64,000 bases of DNA from Ruminococcus sp. (GCA_017410265.1 JAFQRC010000013.1:62001-126000); one strand, 5' to 3'; shown: positions 8,201 through 16,867, numbered from the stretch's first letter. The notes: generated from the letters alone by a model not told the origin. Translations and numbers: made by a program.

Positions 8201-8588
8201 GCTGATGACACCTTACCTTGAAAATGTTGCGCTCCCTGAAGCTATAAACAACCAGGATGCTGTTATCATCAGACTCGTTCCTGTATCTAATGTAACCGTT
8301 AGCGGCAGTACAACTGATGTTGATCCGAGCGGCGGTGAGCTTGCTCTCAACAATATTCTCATCAGCGGCACGAAAACCGATGCTCCACAGCTTCTTATGG
8401 GCGATGTCGACCTCGACGGAGTAGTTTCCGTAATGGACGCTACCATTATTCAGCAGCATGTAGCAAAACTTGTTACTCTGACCGGCACAGCACTTACACA
8501 GGGCGATGTTAACTACGACGGTGAAATAACGGTTCCGGATGCAACAACAATTCAGCGTTTCCTCGCAAAAATTGTAGATATTCTGTAA
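5268..8588 (+). CDS. Secreted CotH-kinase-family protein with C-terminal dockerin (CotH1)
   Basis: 1106 aa. The ATG at 5268 follows GAGGTG; a GTG three codons upstream overlaps that site. Residues 1-26 are a signal peptide. Then come a beta-rich N-terminal module (about 27-140), an Ig/PKD-like module (150-245) and a second beta module (250-360). A CotH domain follows at about 370-800 (GRGNTSWNASKKGFNI, SIISNFQDPALARNRILYD, YMMCEKVDVGKNTL, VWDYDNSLGN). A PTEPPTEPPTEAPT linker (about 813-828) leads to a lectin-like beta module (840-1030) and a two-repeat dockerin (about 1040-1106; GDVDLDGVVSVMDA and GDVNYDGEITVPDA). CotH proteins are atypical kinases known from spore coats; dockerin-borne copies occur in ruminococci, where their substrate is unclear. 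It is followed after 61 bases by a paralogue. Confidence 0.93.
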   Translation: MKKFVSLLLTVLMVISVFTLLPSSAEEVATFKEGDTLYMKIVSPAEWISSNAIMYANFTEYSRADNGGVSVIIADADKSQYDPRTGVEYIADKGVYQYTVTSEDEGKTAMRFWRGNDVKLWNCSIVLTAEDYASGYNMVTIDGGATWDDMGEKLSYYDLDVKPELTLSAEKGEIGDTFTATVELSEIENVTYTYKITANGEVVSDTKTYSFTATKNGAVSISVSVTATDANGKVLGMGSDTATVTIGTPAVTAATANGVTGLFAHAYSADSTESEAWVRWYDKDGTRYFLMPTCTDENQVQIYNAYSTDMNINGVTIAPATIGTVNYTEGKEYTVTGNNKTYTAVFMRSSAEAAVFVNNPSDFNGEDLWGYLTANKENYTSATAATLDDEGNLDSTGIKKIKGRGNTSWNASKKGFNITFDSAISLDGMQKCKKFSIISNFQDPALARNRILYDLGDAVGVPYASDSRFTEIYFNGVYLGNYMMCEKVDVGKNTLIPDVDEEDYFNYLDGSQEGFSFVCEIDNAPSEDDFSITMDNRNRVTIKAPELATNDPDYNTVKSYIKDKYDTMWNKITSNASDVNDYIDIESLAQVYLINEFGKNWDSGAGSFYFVYKPDETGHYKFFASPVWDYDNSLGNADGVSSDLSELGIKDYTKPTGWFSSLKGGYSGPNFLSGSIQSCDALNETIPRVWFEQFIPALEKQLNGTGLDNTELYSYDVYLSFLRKSADMNYIRWNMSTDAGWIADHSSLTQSHATYTYNEYGQVTDVDYSQDSRATSYTKYDFNAEYQYMLDWANSRAAWLSNEYFDDYTPSEIIPTEPPTEPPTEAPTDPVLPDAEPELDLSNAIAAWQFDPSGKTAEEKLKEYGSGDEGYAATYGEGKLSGTVDGTNMRSLEWSVAEYGTNGVNMVPLMAAGSKNLWGTPYVQFEISTSGYENISFTAYMAGSKKCPASWKMQYSFDGETFVDIEDAVATIEMDKRKLMTPYLENVALPEAINNQDAVIIRLVPVSNVTVSGSTTDVDPSGGELALNNILISGTKTDAPQLLMGDVDLDGVVSVMDATIIQQHVAKLVTLTGTALTQGDVNYDGEITVPDATTIQRFLAKIVDIL

Positions 8589-8649
8589 AAACATAAATGT
8601 ATGCTTGGCTCTGCCTTCTGGCAAAGCTAAGCCTGAAAGGAAAGAGATT

Positions 8650-10617
8650 ATGAAAAAAGCACTTAGTCTATTACTGACAATTGTGATGGTTATGTCGCTG
8701 TGTACAGTAGCTGTTCTATCTCCTGCGGCAGCACAGGTCACAGTTACATCAGCCACTACAGAGGGCTTATACGCTCACGCAAGTGATGCCCAAAATGAAA
8801 GTGAAGCATGGGTTAAGTGGTACGAAGCAAACGATAAAATGTACTTCTTCATGCCGACTGCAACCAACGCAGATGTTATCGAAATCTATAACGCTTATAC
8901 TACTGACGCTGTAATAAACGGCACAACTGTTAAAGTAGGTGAAGCAGAAAGCATCAGCTATGCTGAAAACACTGAGTACACAGCTACCATCGGTAGCAAA
9001 AGCTACACTGTAGTTATTATGCGCTCAAGCGCAGAAGGTGCTGTTTTTGTTAACAACACTGATTCCTTTGACGGTATGGATTTGTGGGGTTATCTCACAG
9101 ACGATAAGTCAAACAACGCTTCAGCTACAGGTGCTGTTTTAGATGATGAGGGCAACCTCGACAACACAGGTGTAAAGAAAATCAAGGGCAGGGGTAACAC
9201 ATCGTGGGATGCTGACAAAAAAGGCTTCAATATTACCTACGATTCTGCTATCACGCTCGATGGTATGGCAAAGTGCAAGAAGTTTTCAATCATCTCAAAC
9301 TTCCAGGATGCCTCTCTTACACGAAACAGACTTCTCTATGACTTAGCTGACGAAATCGGCGTGCCTTACGCTTCAGATTCCCGTTTTGTGGAATTTTATG
9401 TAAACGGTGAGTACATCGGTAACTATCAGATGTGCGAAAAGGTCGATGTCGGCAAAAATACCCTTATGCCTGATATCGATGACGAAGACTACCTGAATTA
9501 TGTCAACGGCACAACCACAGACTTCCAGTTTGTATGCGAAATCGACGCAGGTCCTGACGAAGATGACTTTACAGTAAGAGCATCAAACGGCAATAGCCTC
9601 ACAATGAAAGCTCCTGAGCTTGAAAAAGGTGACGAAGGATATACAAAGGTTCAGCGTTTTATCAAAGCAAAGTACGATGTAATGTACAACAAGCTGACAG
9701 GCAACGCAGAAGATGTCGACGACTACATCGACATTGAATCTTTAGCCCAGGTTTACCTCATCAACGAGCTCGGCAAAAACTGGGACTCAGGTGCGGGCAG
9801 CTTCTTCTTTGTATACAAGGCTGATGAAAACGGCAAATACAAGTTCTACGCTTCTCCTGTATGGGATTATGATAATTCTTTAGGTAATGCTCAGGGTGTT
9901 GAAGGCGACCTTAGAAACTTAGGTATCAAAGACTACGAAGAGCCGACAGGCTGGTTTGCAAAATACAAAAACGGCTATCGCGGACCAAATTTCCTAAAGG
10001 AATCTATCGCAAAATGCGATGCATTAAACGAGATTATCCCTACCGTCTGGTTTGAACAGTTTGTTCCGGCAATTGAGAACAAATTAAACGGTGAAGGCTT
10101 AAACGATACAGAGCTTTACTCGGCAGATGTGTATAAAAACCATCTTACAAAGAGTGCAGCTATGAACTTTATCCGTTGGGATATTATTCAGGAGCCTCAG
10201 TGGATCGCTGACCACACATCACTCAAACAGTGCTTTGCTACTTACACATACAATCAGTACGGTCAGGTAACCGGCGTTGACTACAAACAGAATTCGACCG
10301 CTACCTCTTATGATCAGTATGTATTCGATGCTGAGTATCAGTACATGATTGACTGGACCAATTCCCGCGTAGCGTGGATGAGTAGTCAGTACTTTGACGA
10401 TTACACACCAAGTAAAGTGCTTATTAAAGGCGACGCTGATTTAGACGGCGAGGTTTCCGTTTTGGACGCATCTTTAATTCAGATGTATTTAGTAGGTAAA
10501 AAGGACCTTGTTGGAGATGCTCTCATTTGTGCAGAAACTGACGGCGACAATGATATATCAGTATTAGATGCATCAAAAATCCAGATGTTCTTAGTAGGCA
10601 AATTCACCGAGCTTTAA
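8650..10617 (+). CDS. Secreted CotH-kinase-family protein with C-terminal dockerin (CotH2)
   Basis: 655 aa, with the start at MKKALSLLL behind AAAGGAAAGAG. It has a signal peptide (about 1-28). The beta module (30-145) matches the second module of CotH1. The CotH domain (about 155-585) has the same key strings (GRGNTSWDADKKGFNI, YQMCEKVDVGKNTL, VWDYDNSLGN), and the dockerin follows directly at about 593-655 with no Pro/Thr linker. Compared with CotH1 it lacks the two N-terminal modules and the pre-dockerin lectin-like module. This is a paralogous pair made by duplication and domain loss or gain. The second dockerin repeat has Glu in place of the first Ca-binding Asp and Asn in place of the usual Gly. 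It is probably co-transcribed with CotH1. Confidence 0.93.
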   Translation: MKKALSLLLTIVMVMSLCTVAVLSPAAAQVTVTSATTEGLYAHASDAQNESEAWVKWYEANDKMYFFMPTATNADVIEIYNAYTTDAVINGTTVKVGEAESISYAENTEYTATIGSKSYTVVIMRSSAEGAVFVNNTDSFDGMDLWGYLTDDKSNNASATGAVLDDEGNLDNTGVKKIKGRGNTSWDADKKGFNITYDSAITLDGMAKCKKFSIISNFQDASLTRNRLLYDLADEIGVPYASDSRFVEFYVNGEYIGNYQMCEKVDVGKNTLMPDIDDEDYLNYVNGTTTDFQFVCEIDAGPDEDDFTVRASNGNSLTMKAPELEKGDEGYTKVQRFIKAKYDVMYNKLTGNAEDVDDYIDIESLAQVYLINELGKNWDSGAGSFFFVYKADENGKYKFYASPVWDYDNSLGNAQGVEGDLRNLGIKDYEEPTGWFAKYKNGYRGPNFLKESIAKCDALNEIIPTVWFEQFVPAIENKLNGEGLNDTELYSADVYKNHLTKSAAMNFIRWDIIQEPQWIADHTSLKQCFATYTYNQYGQVTGVDYKQNSTATSYDQYVFDAEYQYMIDWTNSRVAWMSSQYFDDYTPSKVLIKGDADLDGEVSVLDASLIQMYLVGKKDLVGDALICAETDGDNDISVLDASKIQMFLVGKFTEL

Positions 10618-10634
10618 TAAAGATAAATATTACA

Positions 10635-10672
10635 AAAACCGACCGAAACCACACGTTTTGGTCGGTTTTCTA
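10635..10672 (+). terminator. Terminator of the CotH operon
   Basis: AAAACCGACCgAAAC-caca-GTTTtGGTCGGTTTT forms a long stem 17 bases after the CotH2 stop codon and ends in a T-run. Confidence 0.85.
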
Positions 10673-10701
10673 TTGACCACAAAAAGCAAAAGCGGTATAT
10701 T
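10673..10701 (+). promoter_or_regulatory. Sigma-A-type promoter for amidohydrolase operon
   Basis: TTGACC (10673-10678), a 17-base spacer and TATATT (10696-10701) lie 29 bases before the start codon. Confidence 0.7.
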
Positions 10702-10730
10702 ATTAAAGGACAACTTCTTTGGGGGATATT

Positions 10731-11540
10731 ATGATTATTGATACGCACACCCATATTGGAACATCTTTAGGGTTTAATATGAAAAAAGAGCATATTCTCT
10801 ACATGATGACGGAATATGCTATTGACTGTTGTATTGTTTCCAACATAGGTTGTGTCACTCACGACCACAAACAACGACGCATTCCCAAATTCCTGTGCAA
10901 AAGTCATATCAAAACCAACAAAAAAGTGATAGATTTCGCGCGCGAAAATAAGGGCAAAATATATGTCGCTTTGTGGGTCAATCCGCACGAAGATGTAAGC
11001 ACCATTGAGCCTTTGCTCAAAGAAAGCCTTGATGTTGTAAAAGCAATCAAGTTCCATCCATATCACTCAAAACTCAGATTCGACAGTAAACAGATTGATT
11101 CTTATATCAAACTTGCGCAGAAATACTCTCTGCCGGTAGTTACTCACACCGGTAACAGCGAATGCGACGATGTTAAACTCGTTCATAAGGTCGCAAAAAA
11201 ATATCCTGATGTTAACTTTGTGATGGTGCATATGGGACTTGGTACCGATAACAAAGAGGCAACAGAGCTTATCTCAAGGCTGCCTAACCTCTACGGAGAC
11301 ACCACATGGGTCAGTGTTGAGAGCACTCTGAGATTTTTAGAACTCTGCTCTGACGATAAAATCGTTTTCGGCTCGGATGCTCCGATTGACGGCAAGGACA
11401 CCTACCTTGACAACGGCAGAGGCGAGCGTAGCCTGTATCAGGCGTATTTCAACGAATTCAAGGATATGGTTTCCCCTGAAACCTACCGTAAAATAATGCA
11501 CAAAAATGCCCAGAAACTTTTTAACATAAAGGACAATTGA
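10731..11540 (+). CDS. Amidohydrolase-family (TIM-barrel) metal-dependent hydrolase
   Basis: 269 aa. The ATG at 10731 follows GGGGGAT. The N-terminal metal motif HTHIG (residues about 6-10), FHPYHSK (about 109), THTGNSEC near residue 140, MVHMGLG near residue 166 and FGSDAPIDG near residue 218 follow the amidohydrolase-2/TatD-like order of metal ligands. It should be a cytoplasmic hydrolase or decarboxylase; the substrate cannot be read from sequence. Its stop codon overlaps the start of the next gene by one base (TGATG), so the two are translationally coupled. The coupling to a secreted lipoprotein is unusual. Confidence 0.8.
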   Translation: MIIDTHTHIGTSLGFNMKKEHILYMMTEYAIDCCIVSNIGCVTHDHKQRRIPKFLCKSHIKTNKKVIDFARENKGKIYVALWVNPHEDVSTIEPLLKESLDVVKAIKFHPYHSKLRFDSKQIDSYIKLAQKYSLPVVTHTGNSECDDVKLVHKVAKKYPDVNFVMVHMGLGTDNKEATELISRLPNLYGDTTWVSVESTLRFLELCSDDKIVFGSDAPIDGKDTYLDNGRGERSLYQAYFNEFKDMVSPETYRKIMHKNAQKLFNIKDN

Positions 11541-12547
11541 TGAAACAACTATTATCACTACTGCTGACTCTTTCGCTATTGCTTTTTTTGTGTAGCTGCA
11601 AAGAAGGTACACCCGACACTTCTACTGATATCAGCACCACCGAAACTCCCTACAGAGCGATTACGGAAATCAACCACTATGTGGTTGAGCCTGATGACAA
11701 ACTGCACATGAGCGAATCAGACAAGCTTCACTACAAAGCACTTATGGACGGTATGCTCAGCAGAAAAAGCGAGGTAAGCTTAAGTAAAGACAAAACTAAA
11801 AATGAATATTATTTAGATTTACTTAAACAAAGTCCGTATTACTTCTTTTTGAGTGATTGCACCTTAAAAGATGACACCGCTCATTTAAGCTATGCATATT
11901 CAAAAGATGAACAGAAAAAAATGCTCTCTTTTATAGACTCAACCTTTCTTGAGCTTATCAACACCCACGCAAATCAGGAAGATAACACTCTGGATAAAAT
12001 CCTGAATGTGCACGGTGCAGTTGCTAGATACATGACCTATGACAACGAGCGCACTACGGACAAACAGCTTGACTCTCCTCTTTTTGAATATCCCGCTGAT
12101 GAAATCTACAAAGCTCTGAGAGATAAAAAAAGCGTGTGCTACGGCTTTGCGTACACTCTGCGATTTGCCCTGTTACAGCTTGACATAGACTGCTTTTGTG
12201 TTTATGGTCCGTGCAGTGCGAGAGAAGAAGGGCATATGTGGAACATTTTCAGGTATAACGATAAGTTTTACACCTGCGACAGCGCGTGGGACCGCGCAGA
12301 CGAAGGCTATGCTCAGCTTTTTCATTTCGGTAAAACTGACAAGGAAAGAGAAAGCGACTATCTCACCCGCACAGGCTTTTCTTCCACTTTTTTTGAAGAA
12401 TACGGAGAAATAAAATGTGTTGATGAAACCTTCAGGATATTCCGCGGTGTTGACCGCTACACCTACGCAAGCATTCATTCCTACTATATCGTAGATTACG
12501 ACGGGAATGAATATATATTCAACACAGAAACAATGGAAATGAAATAA
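11540..12547 (+). CDS. Lipoprotein with transglutaminase-like cysteine peptidase domain
   Basis: 335 aa. Residues 1-21 form a lipoprotein signal with the lipobox LCSC, so the protein is anchored on the outer face of the membrane. The transglutaminase-like triad is visible: Cys200 in SVCYGFAY, His232 in EGHMWNIF and Asp247 in CDSAWD. Domains of this type in secreted Firmicutes proteins usually cleave or rearrange peptide bonds rather than crosslink. Residues 25-190 are an unrecognised alpha-rich region. It shares an operon with the amidohydrolase by overlap. Confidence 0.85.
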   Translation: MKQLLSLLLTLSLLLFLCSCKEGTPDTSTDISTTETPYRAITEINHYVVEPDDKLHMSESDKLHYKALMDGMLSRKSEVSLSKDKTKNEYYLDLLKQSPYYFFLSDCTLKDDTAHLSYAYSKDEQKKMLSFIDSTFLELINTHANQEDNTLDKILNVHGAVARYMTYDNERTTDKQLDSPLFEYPADEIYKALRDKKSVCYGFAYTLRFALLQLDIDCFCVYGPCSAREEGHMWNIFRYNDKFYTCDSAWDRADEGYAQLFHFGKTDKERESDYLTRTGFSSTFFEEYGEIKCVDETFRIFRGVDRYTYASIHSYYIVDYDGNEYIFNTETMEMK

Positions 12548-12550
12548 AAA

Positions 12551-12584
12551 GGGCAGTTCACTTTAATCTTAAGTGAACTGCCTT
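12551..12584. terminator. Bidirectional terminator between convergent genes
   Basis: GGCAGTTCACTT-taatctt-AAGTGAACTGCC. On the minus strand it is followed by CCTTTTTATTT, the better tail, so it serves the CpXC gene and possibly also the lipoprotein gene. Confidence 0.8.
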
Positions 12585-12587
12585 AGA

Positions 12588-13256
12588 TTATTTATCTTTT
12601 CTTTTATAACGGAACAGAGTGTTTTCTGCCCATTCGCGGTCGACTTTAATAAAGCCTGAGAGCTTTTTGTCGTTCTGACCCACCTCGTTTACTATCTGTA
12701 CCGAGCGGGCATACACCTCAAGTCTTGCAGACTGAACATACGGCTCGTGGTTTTCACCTATGAAGAAAGTGAAACCCATGGTGTTTGTTTCGCGGTTATA
12801 CATGGAAAGATAACCTTCCTCAACCCTTGATAAATCGTGCTTTTTAGCCACGGCTTCGCTGATAGCGAGCTTTGTCAGCTCGACCGCCATATCATCAAGT
12901 CCTGATTCGAAGATAAAAACCTTCTCTTTGAACGAATTGAAGTCAGGTGTGATGCGCTTTATGATACCTTTTAAATTCCGATAGTCCTCCTCGAGTTTCC
13001 TGTCCTCAAGCTGGAAACGGTCTATCTGTGGAATGAGGTAAATCATAAATCTGCGCTTCATATCGTTGTACAGAAGCGGGTAGGTAAATCTGCCTTCATA
13101 GCCACAATTGTCGCACTTCCACCTGAGCAGTTTTTCACAAAGCAAATCTTCCCTGAACTGCGGGTCGTTTGTTGCATTGATGCTTGTATAAACATGCGCA
13201 TTGGTTATTTCGTTACATTCAGGGCACGCAAATTCTTTTGAAATCACATTGGACAC
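12588..13256 (-). CDS. CpXC-domain protein
   Basis: 222 aa from a GTG at 13256 behind GGAGGGG. The N-terminus holds two metal-type pairs, FACPECNE (residues 9-16) and WKCDNCGYEG (about 47-56), the CpXC zinc-ribbon arrangement. The remainder is an alpha/beta region with no transmembrane segment. CpXC proteins are cytoplasmic and functionally uncharacterised. It stands alone between terminators, divergent from the helical repeat gene downstream. Confidence 0.85.
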   Translation of the reverse strand: MSNVISKEFACPECNEITNAHVYTSINATNDPQFREDLLCEKLLRWKCDNCGYEGRFTYPLLYNDMKRRFMIYLIPQIDRFQLEDRKLEEDYRNLKGIIKRITPDFNSFKEKVFIFESGLDDMAVELTKLAISEAVAKKHDLSRVEEGYLSMYNRETNTMGFTFFIGENHEPYVQSARLEVYARSVQIVNEVGQNDKKLSGFIKVDREWAENTLFRYKRKDK

Positions 13257-13322
13257 ATTAACCCCTCCGTTCTTACTTCCTTATTATATCACTAGCAGAT
13301 ATAATTGCAAGAAAAATAGTTG

Positions 13323-13351
13323 TTGATTTTGGCATCATTTTCTGCGATAAT
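13323..13351 (+). promoter_or_regulatory. Sigma-A-type promoter for the helical repeat protein
   Basis: TTGATT (13323-13328), a 17-base spacer and GATAAT (13346-13351) lie 35 bases before the ATG. Confidence 0.65.
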
Positions 13352-13386
13352 GTATTCACACGATAGTATTTTCAGGAGGTATTCTC

Positions 13387-14094
13387 ATGGATATTAAAAA
13401 CGAATTCAAATCCGGTATGAAACTTGCTGCCGACGCGGCTACAGATGTTGCTCAGGCTCTTGTTGAAAAAAGCCGTCTACGCGCTAAAGCAAATCGAATC
13501 AAGCAGGTTATCAAAAGCGATACAGAACTGAGAAATCAGGCTTACATTGAGCTTGGTAGATATTTTTATGATAATCTCAGAAACGAGGCAAATGGGGAGT
13601 GTGAATCGCTTTGTGTTGTTGTGGACAAAACCACCGCTCGCATCAACAAAGCCGGCAGAAAATATGTTGAGCTTATGAGCAGCTCAAGTGAGGTTAAGTT
13701 TTCCAGTGAAAATACCGAGAAAATCAAGCAGCTCGTATCCGACAAGGCTGATAAAATCAAGGACACAACAACCGATAAGATGAATGAAATCAAGGACAAA
13801 GCCAAGGACACCTCTCATAAGGCTAAAGAAAAAGCCGTTGATTTCAGCGAAAAGGCTAAGATTAAAGCTCAGGATATTTCAGTGAAAGCTAAGGAAACCG
13901 TTGCTGATATCTCTGACAAGGCTAAAGATAAGGTAGACGACCTCAAGGCTTTCATCGCTCCTGACGAGGATATAGAGGAGCTTTTGGAAGACGAGGATAT
14001 CGTAGAAACTGAAAAAACCGTGCAAAAAGCGACCGCAGCTGTTGAAACTTTAGACGAGGACGACGAGGAATCTCCTGACGAGTTTGAGTTTTAA
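13387..14094 (+). CDS. Lys/Asp-rich helical repeat (LEA/apolipoprotein-like) protein
   Basis: 235 aa with CAGGAGG upstream. Residues 1-100 form a helical domain containing LRNQAYIELGRYFYDNL. Residues about 110-190 are heptad/undecad repeats of the kind KAKDTSHKAKEKAVDFSEKA, predicting a long amphipathic helix, and the C-terminus (195-235) is strongly acidic (DEDIEELLEDED, DEDDEESPDEFEF). There is no signal peptide or transmembrane segment. The repeat pattern recalls LEA-type or YtxH-like stress proteins, but no family can be assigned with certainty. Membrane-surface or stress-related binding is inference. Confidence 0.7.
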   Translation: MDIKNEFKSGMKLAADAATDVAQALVEKSRLRAKANRIKQVIKSDTELRNQAYIELGRYFYDNLRNEANGECESLCVVVDKTTARINKAGRKYVELMSSSSEVKFSSENTEKIKQLVSDKADKIKDTTTDKMNEIKDKAKDTSHKAKEKAVDFSEKAKIKAQDISVKAKETVADISDKAKDKVDDLKAFIAPDEDIEELLEDEDIVETEKTVQKATAAVETLDEDDEESPDEFEF

Positions 14095-14121
14095 TCATAA
14101 ACTCTCATAACACTAAGAACA

Positions 14122-14155
14122 AAAGGCGTACTTTACAGTACGCCTTTAATTTTTA
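14122..14155. terminator. Bidirectional terminator
   Basis: AAAGGCGTACT-tta-AGTACGCCTTT with a T-rich tail on the plus strand and TTTTG on the minus strand. It separates the helical repeat gene from the convergent yfhO gene. Confidence 0.85.
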
Positions 14156-16867
14156 TTCTTCTGTTGTTTTTGCAGTCTTTGCTTTTTCTTTTTTTGCTCT
14201 GATTTTAGTGCCGAGCAAGATAATCCCCACAAAAACAGCGATGCCGACAAGCGTCACAGTAAGTCCGAGCGGGAAGCCTACAGGACAGTACTTGAGTCTG
14301 ATATCATGCTGACCTGAGCTGAGCTTGAATGCAACGAGTGCATCACAAACAGGAGTGATCTCAACCTCTTCACCGTCGACATATGCTTTCCAGCCCTTAT
14401 CAAATGAAATAGATGTGTAGAAAAGCCCGTCTTCTTTTACATCAATTGTGCCCTCGATAAGAGTGTCAGTTGATTTTGTGCAGTTTAGTGCACTTTGTGA
14501 CAGCTTTTCAACGCCCTGTAAAAACAGCTCTTCGTTTAACATATTACAGTAAACATAAGCATTACCCGTAGTTACGGTAGAAAGGTCGGAATAAACAGAA
14601 AGCTTGTCACCCTCTGTGACATTACCCATCTGCATAATATATGGACGTTTAATATAATTAGTTGTTACTGTGTCATCGTTGATTCTGAGGTCACAGCTGT
14701 CGCTGTCGCTACACTGGAAGTAAATATAGGCTGTGCCGTCATACGGAGCAGTGTAGTTATATTTCAGATGCGGTGATGTATTTTCATCTATGAGATTGTA
14801 AGTATAGGAGCCATAGCTGTTCTTCTTAACAGAGAATTTCTCATAATCTGTGTGTCCCTGAGAAACTACCTCTAGAGACTCATAAAGGTTACCCTTAAGC
14901 CCAGTCGCAAGTCTGAAAATCTCATTTTGGTTATCAAACGGATTTGCACTTGCGTATTCAACATCATAGTCTAATAGCTCCTCGCTGACCATAAATCCCT
15001 GAGGAATATAGCAGTTATTCTTCAGCACCTTGACATTACCTGACTGATACTCAACAGTGTTGTGAGTCTGATCCAGATAATATCCTTTCGGAGAAATGAG
15101 GTATTTCAGGTTTAACATCACATTTGTAAACGGAGTGTTCTCCTGATAAGTGTATCGGTTGCTTGAAACCCAGCCACACAGACCGAATTTTTCCATATAT
15201 GCGGTAACATCAGCATTGGCAACAGAACTGAACATTGAAATACCGTTGATGCCGATAAGTGCATTGTCATTTAAGGTGTGGTACTTTGTGACCTCAGTGC
15301 GGAAGAGGTCCTCATTTGCGATTTCTGCACGATCAATATAGTCAACCGCCTTCATGGTATCCTCAGTACCCAGCGGGTAAGAAGTTGTCGTTGTTGTTCC
15401 GACGGTCTTTACACCGATATGAACTGTGCACGCAGCCTCTGCTACACAAATGATGAACAACGCCAGCGCAACTGCCTCTTTTGGAACGGTTCTTGTGATG
15501 AAGAGAAGTAACCACGCAAATACTAAAACTGCGATAAATACAGTTGCAATAACAACTTTGTTTTCGTGGTACTCACCTGCAAGAATGATAACTCCTGCAA
15601 AAAGGATGATGGTAATAATTACATTCAGAGCCTTTATGTGCTCGAGATTCATAAATAATCTGTACGCCATCGCTATGAGTACAAATGAGAAAAGGAACGA
15701 AAATCTGTGCGGTAACATATTCGGGAAATGGAAACCGTGCCAGATATAGTCAAGCTGACGGATAATAAAGCTGAGCATAAAGAAAAGTAAAAGTGCTCCG
15801 CCCGCAATTCTCTCGCGGATTTTAATCTTACTGCAGGTGAGGAACATTATGCCGAGCACTAAAGCGATTACTCCACAGTAAATGTTTGGCAAACCCTCTT
15901 TTGCGGTAGGCTCGATAAAAGCTACCGAGTTAGCAATAACCTTTGAAAGCGCCTGCATTGTGCCCTTGAAGTCAGCAGTATCGCCGATATTGATAGCATA
16001 GGTCGTCGGAAATGTGTTGTTTGATGAGTGAGTGTTCTGCAATGCAATCGCTGTCGGAACAGTCAGAATCGCTGTTATTGAGAGCGCCAGAGCCGAAAAA
16101 CCTGCCATTTTAAAGAAGTTTACAAACAGGGTTTTTATGTTCTTGTACTCCACAATACAGTACACAATGCTGATAAGCAGTACAAATATGCAGGTAAACA
16201 GACCGATGTAGTAGTTAGCAAGCACTGAAAGCGCTAAAGAAATTACATAGAGCTTAAACTTTCCGTCTCTGAGCAGAGCGACTGTGCCTGCCGCAACAAG
16301 CGGTAAAAGTGCTACGGTATCAAGCCAGATGACATTCCAGTAATAGCCCATAATAAACGAGCAAAGTGCGTACATAATAGAAAATACCGCGACTGAAATA
16401 TCCCTCTTCTTGAATGTAATGCGCAAAAACTGAGCAAAGAACAAGCCTGCAAAACCGATTTTAGCACAGGTAATTACCGCAAGAAACTCTCTTAAGTACT
16501 CAGCCGGCACAAGAACGGAAAGGAAATTCAGCGGACTCGCCAGATAGTACGCCATAAGTGCAATATAGTTAGTGCCACCGCCAGATTTCCAGGTCCACAG
16601 CAGTGAGCCACCCTCCTGGAGCTTGTCCTGAAAATCTACCAGAAACGGGTAGTACTGATGCCACAGGTCAGTAACCAGAATCTGTTCAGTGCCATACGGC
16701 GAAACATTTGCAATCGCAAAGAAAATGTACATCAAGATAAACGGTACAAAAAACGCTACAAAAAACCAGAGATTTTTCATAAAGAAGTTTTTGCTGTCTG
16801 ACGGGTCGATAATATTAAGCCATGTAGCTCCCTTTTTCTCGACCTTTTTTATTTTTTTAGCGGACAT
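14153..16867 (-). CDS. yfhO: YfhO-family polytopic membrane glycosyltransferase
   Basis: 904 aa. The ATG at 16867 (MSAKKIKKV) follows GGAGGAGAG. A cytoplasmic Lys-rich start is followed by about a dozen membrane helices (residues about 33-500). Early extracytoplasmic-loop motifs are QILVTDLWHQYYPFLVDF and WTWKSGGGTNY. A large extracytoplasmic region (about 510-860) and a final helix near 870-890 with a basic tail complete the YfhO layout. In B. subtilis and Listeria, YfhO-type proteins transfer sugars from undecaprenyl phosphate to lipoteichoic acid, working with a CsbB-type GT2 and GtcA-type flippase. Both partners are encoded divergently just upstream here, supporting the same role. The exact polymer is unknown. 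Confidence 0.88.
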   Translation of the reverse strand: MSAKKIKKVEKKGATWLNIIDPSDSKNFFMKNLWFFVAFFVPFILMYIFFAIANVSPYGTEQILVTDLWHQYYPFLVDFQDKLQEGGSLLWTWKSGGGTNYIALMAYYLASPLNFLSVLVPAEYLREFLAVITCAKIGFAGLFFAQFLRITFKKRDISVAVFSIMYALCSFIMGYYWNVIWLDTVALLPLVAAGTVALLRDGKFKLYVISLALSVLANYYIGLFTCIFVLLISIVYCIVEYKNIKTLFVNFFKMAGFSALALSITAILTVPTAIALQNTHSSNNTFPTTYAINIGDTADFKGTMQALSKVIANSVAFIEPTAKEGLPNIYCGVIALVLGIMFLTCSKIKIRERIAGGALLLFFMLSFIIRQLDYIWHGFHFPNMLPHRFSFLFSFVLIAMAYRLFMNLEHIKALNVIITIILFAGVIILAGEYHENKVVIATVFIAVLVFAWLLLFITRTVPKEAVALALFIICVAEAACTVHIGVKTVGTTTTTSYPLGTEDTMKAVDYIDRAEIANEDLFRTEVTKYHTLNDNALIGINGISMFSSVANADVTAYMEKFGLCGWVSSNRYTYQENTPFTNVMLNLKYLISPKGYYLDQTHNTVEYQSGNVKVLKNNCYIPQGFMVSEELLDYDVEYASANPFDNQNEIFRLATGLKGNLYESLEVVSQGHTDYEKFSVKKNSYGSYTYNLIDENTSPHLKYNYTAPYDGTAYIYFQCSDSDSCDLRINDDTVTTNYIKRPYIMQMGNVTEGDKLSVYSDLSTVTTGNAYVYCNMLNEELFLQGVEKLSQSALNCTKSTDTLIEGTIDVKEDGLFYTSISFDKGWKAYVDGEEVEITPVCDALVAFKLSSGQHDIRLKYCPVGFPLGLTVTLVGIAVFVGIILLGTKIRAKKEKAKTAKTTEE

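Noticed and set aside
8097..8756. 219-codon antisense frame over the CotH1/CotH2 junction
   Set aside because: Runs through two well-supported genes and a ribosome site on the other strand; no family resemblance.
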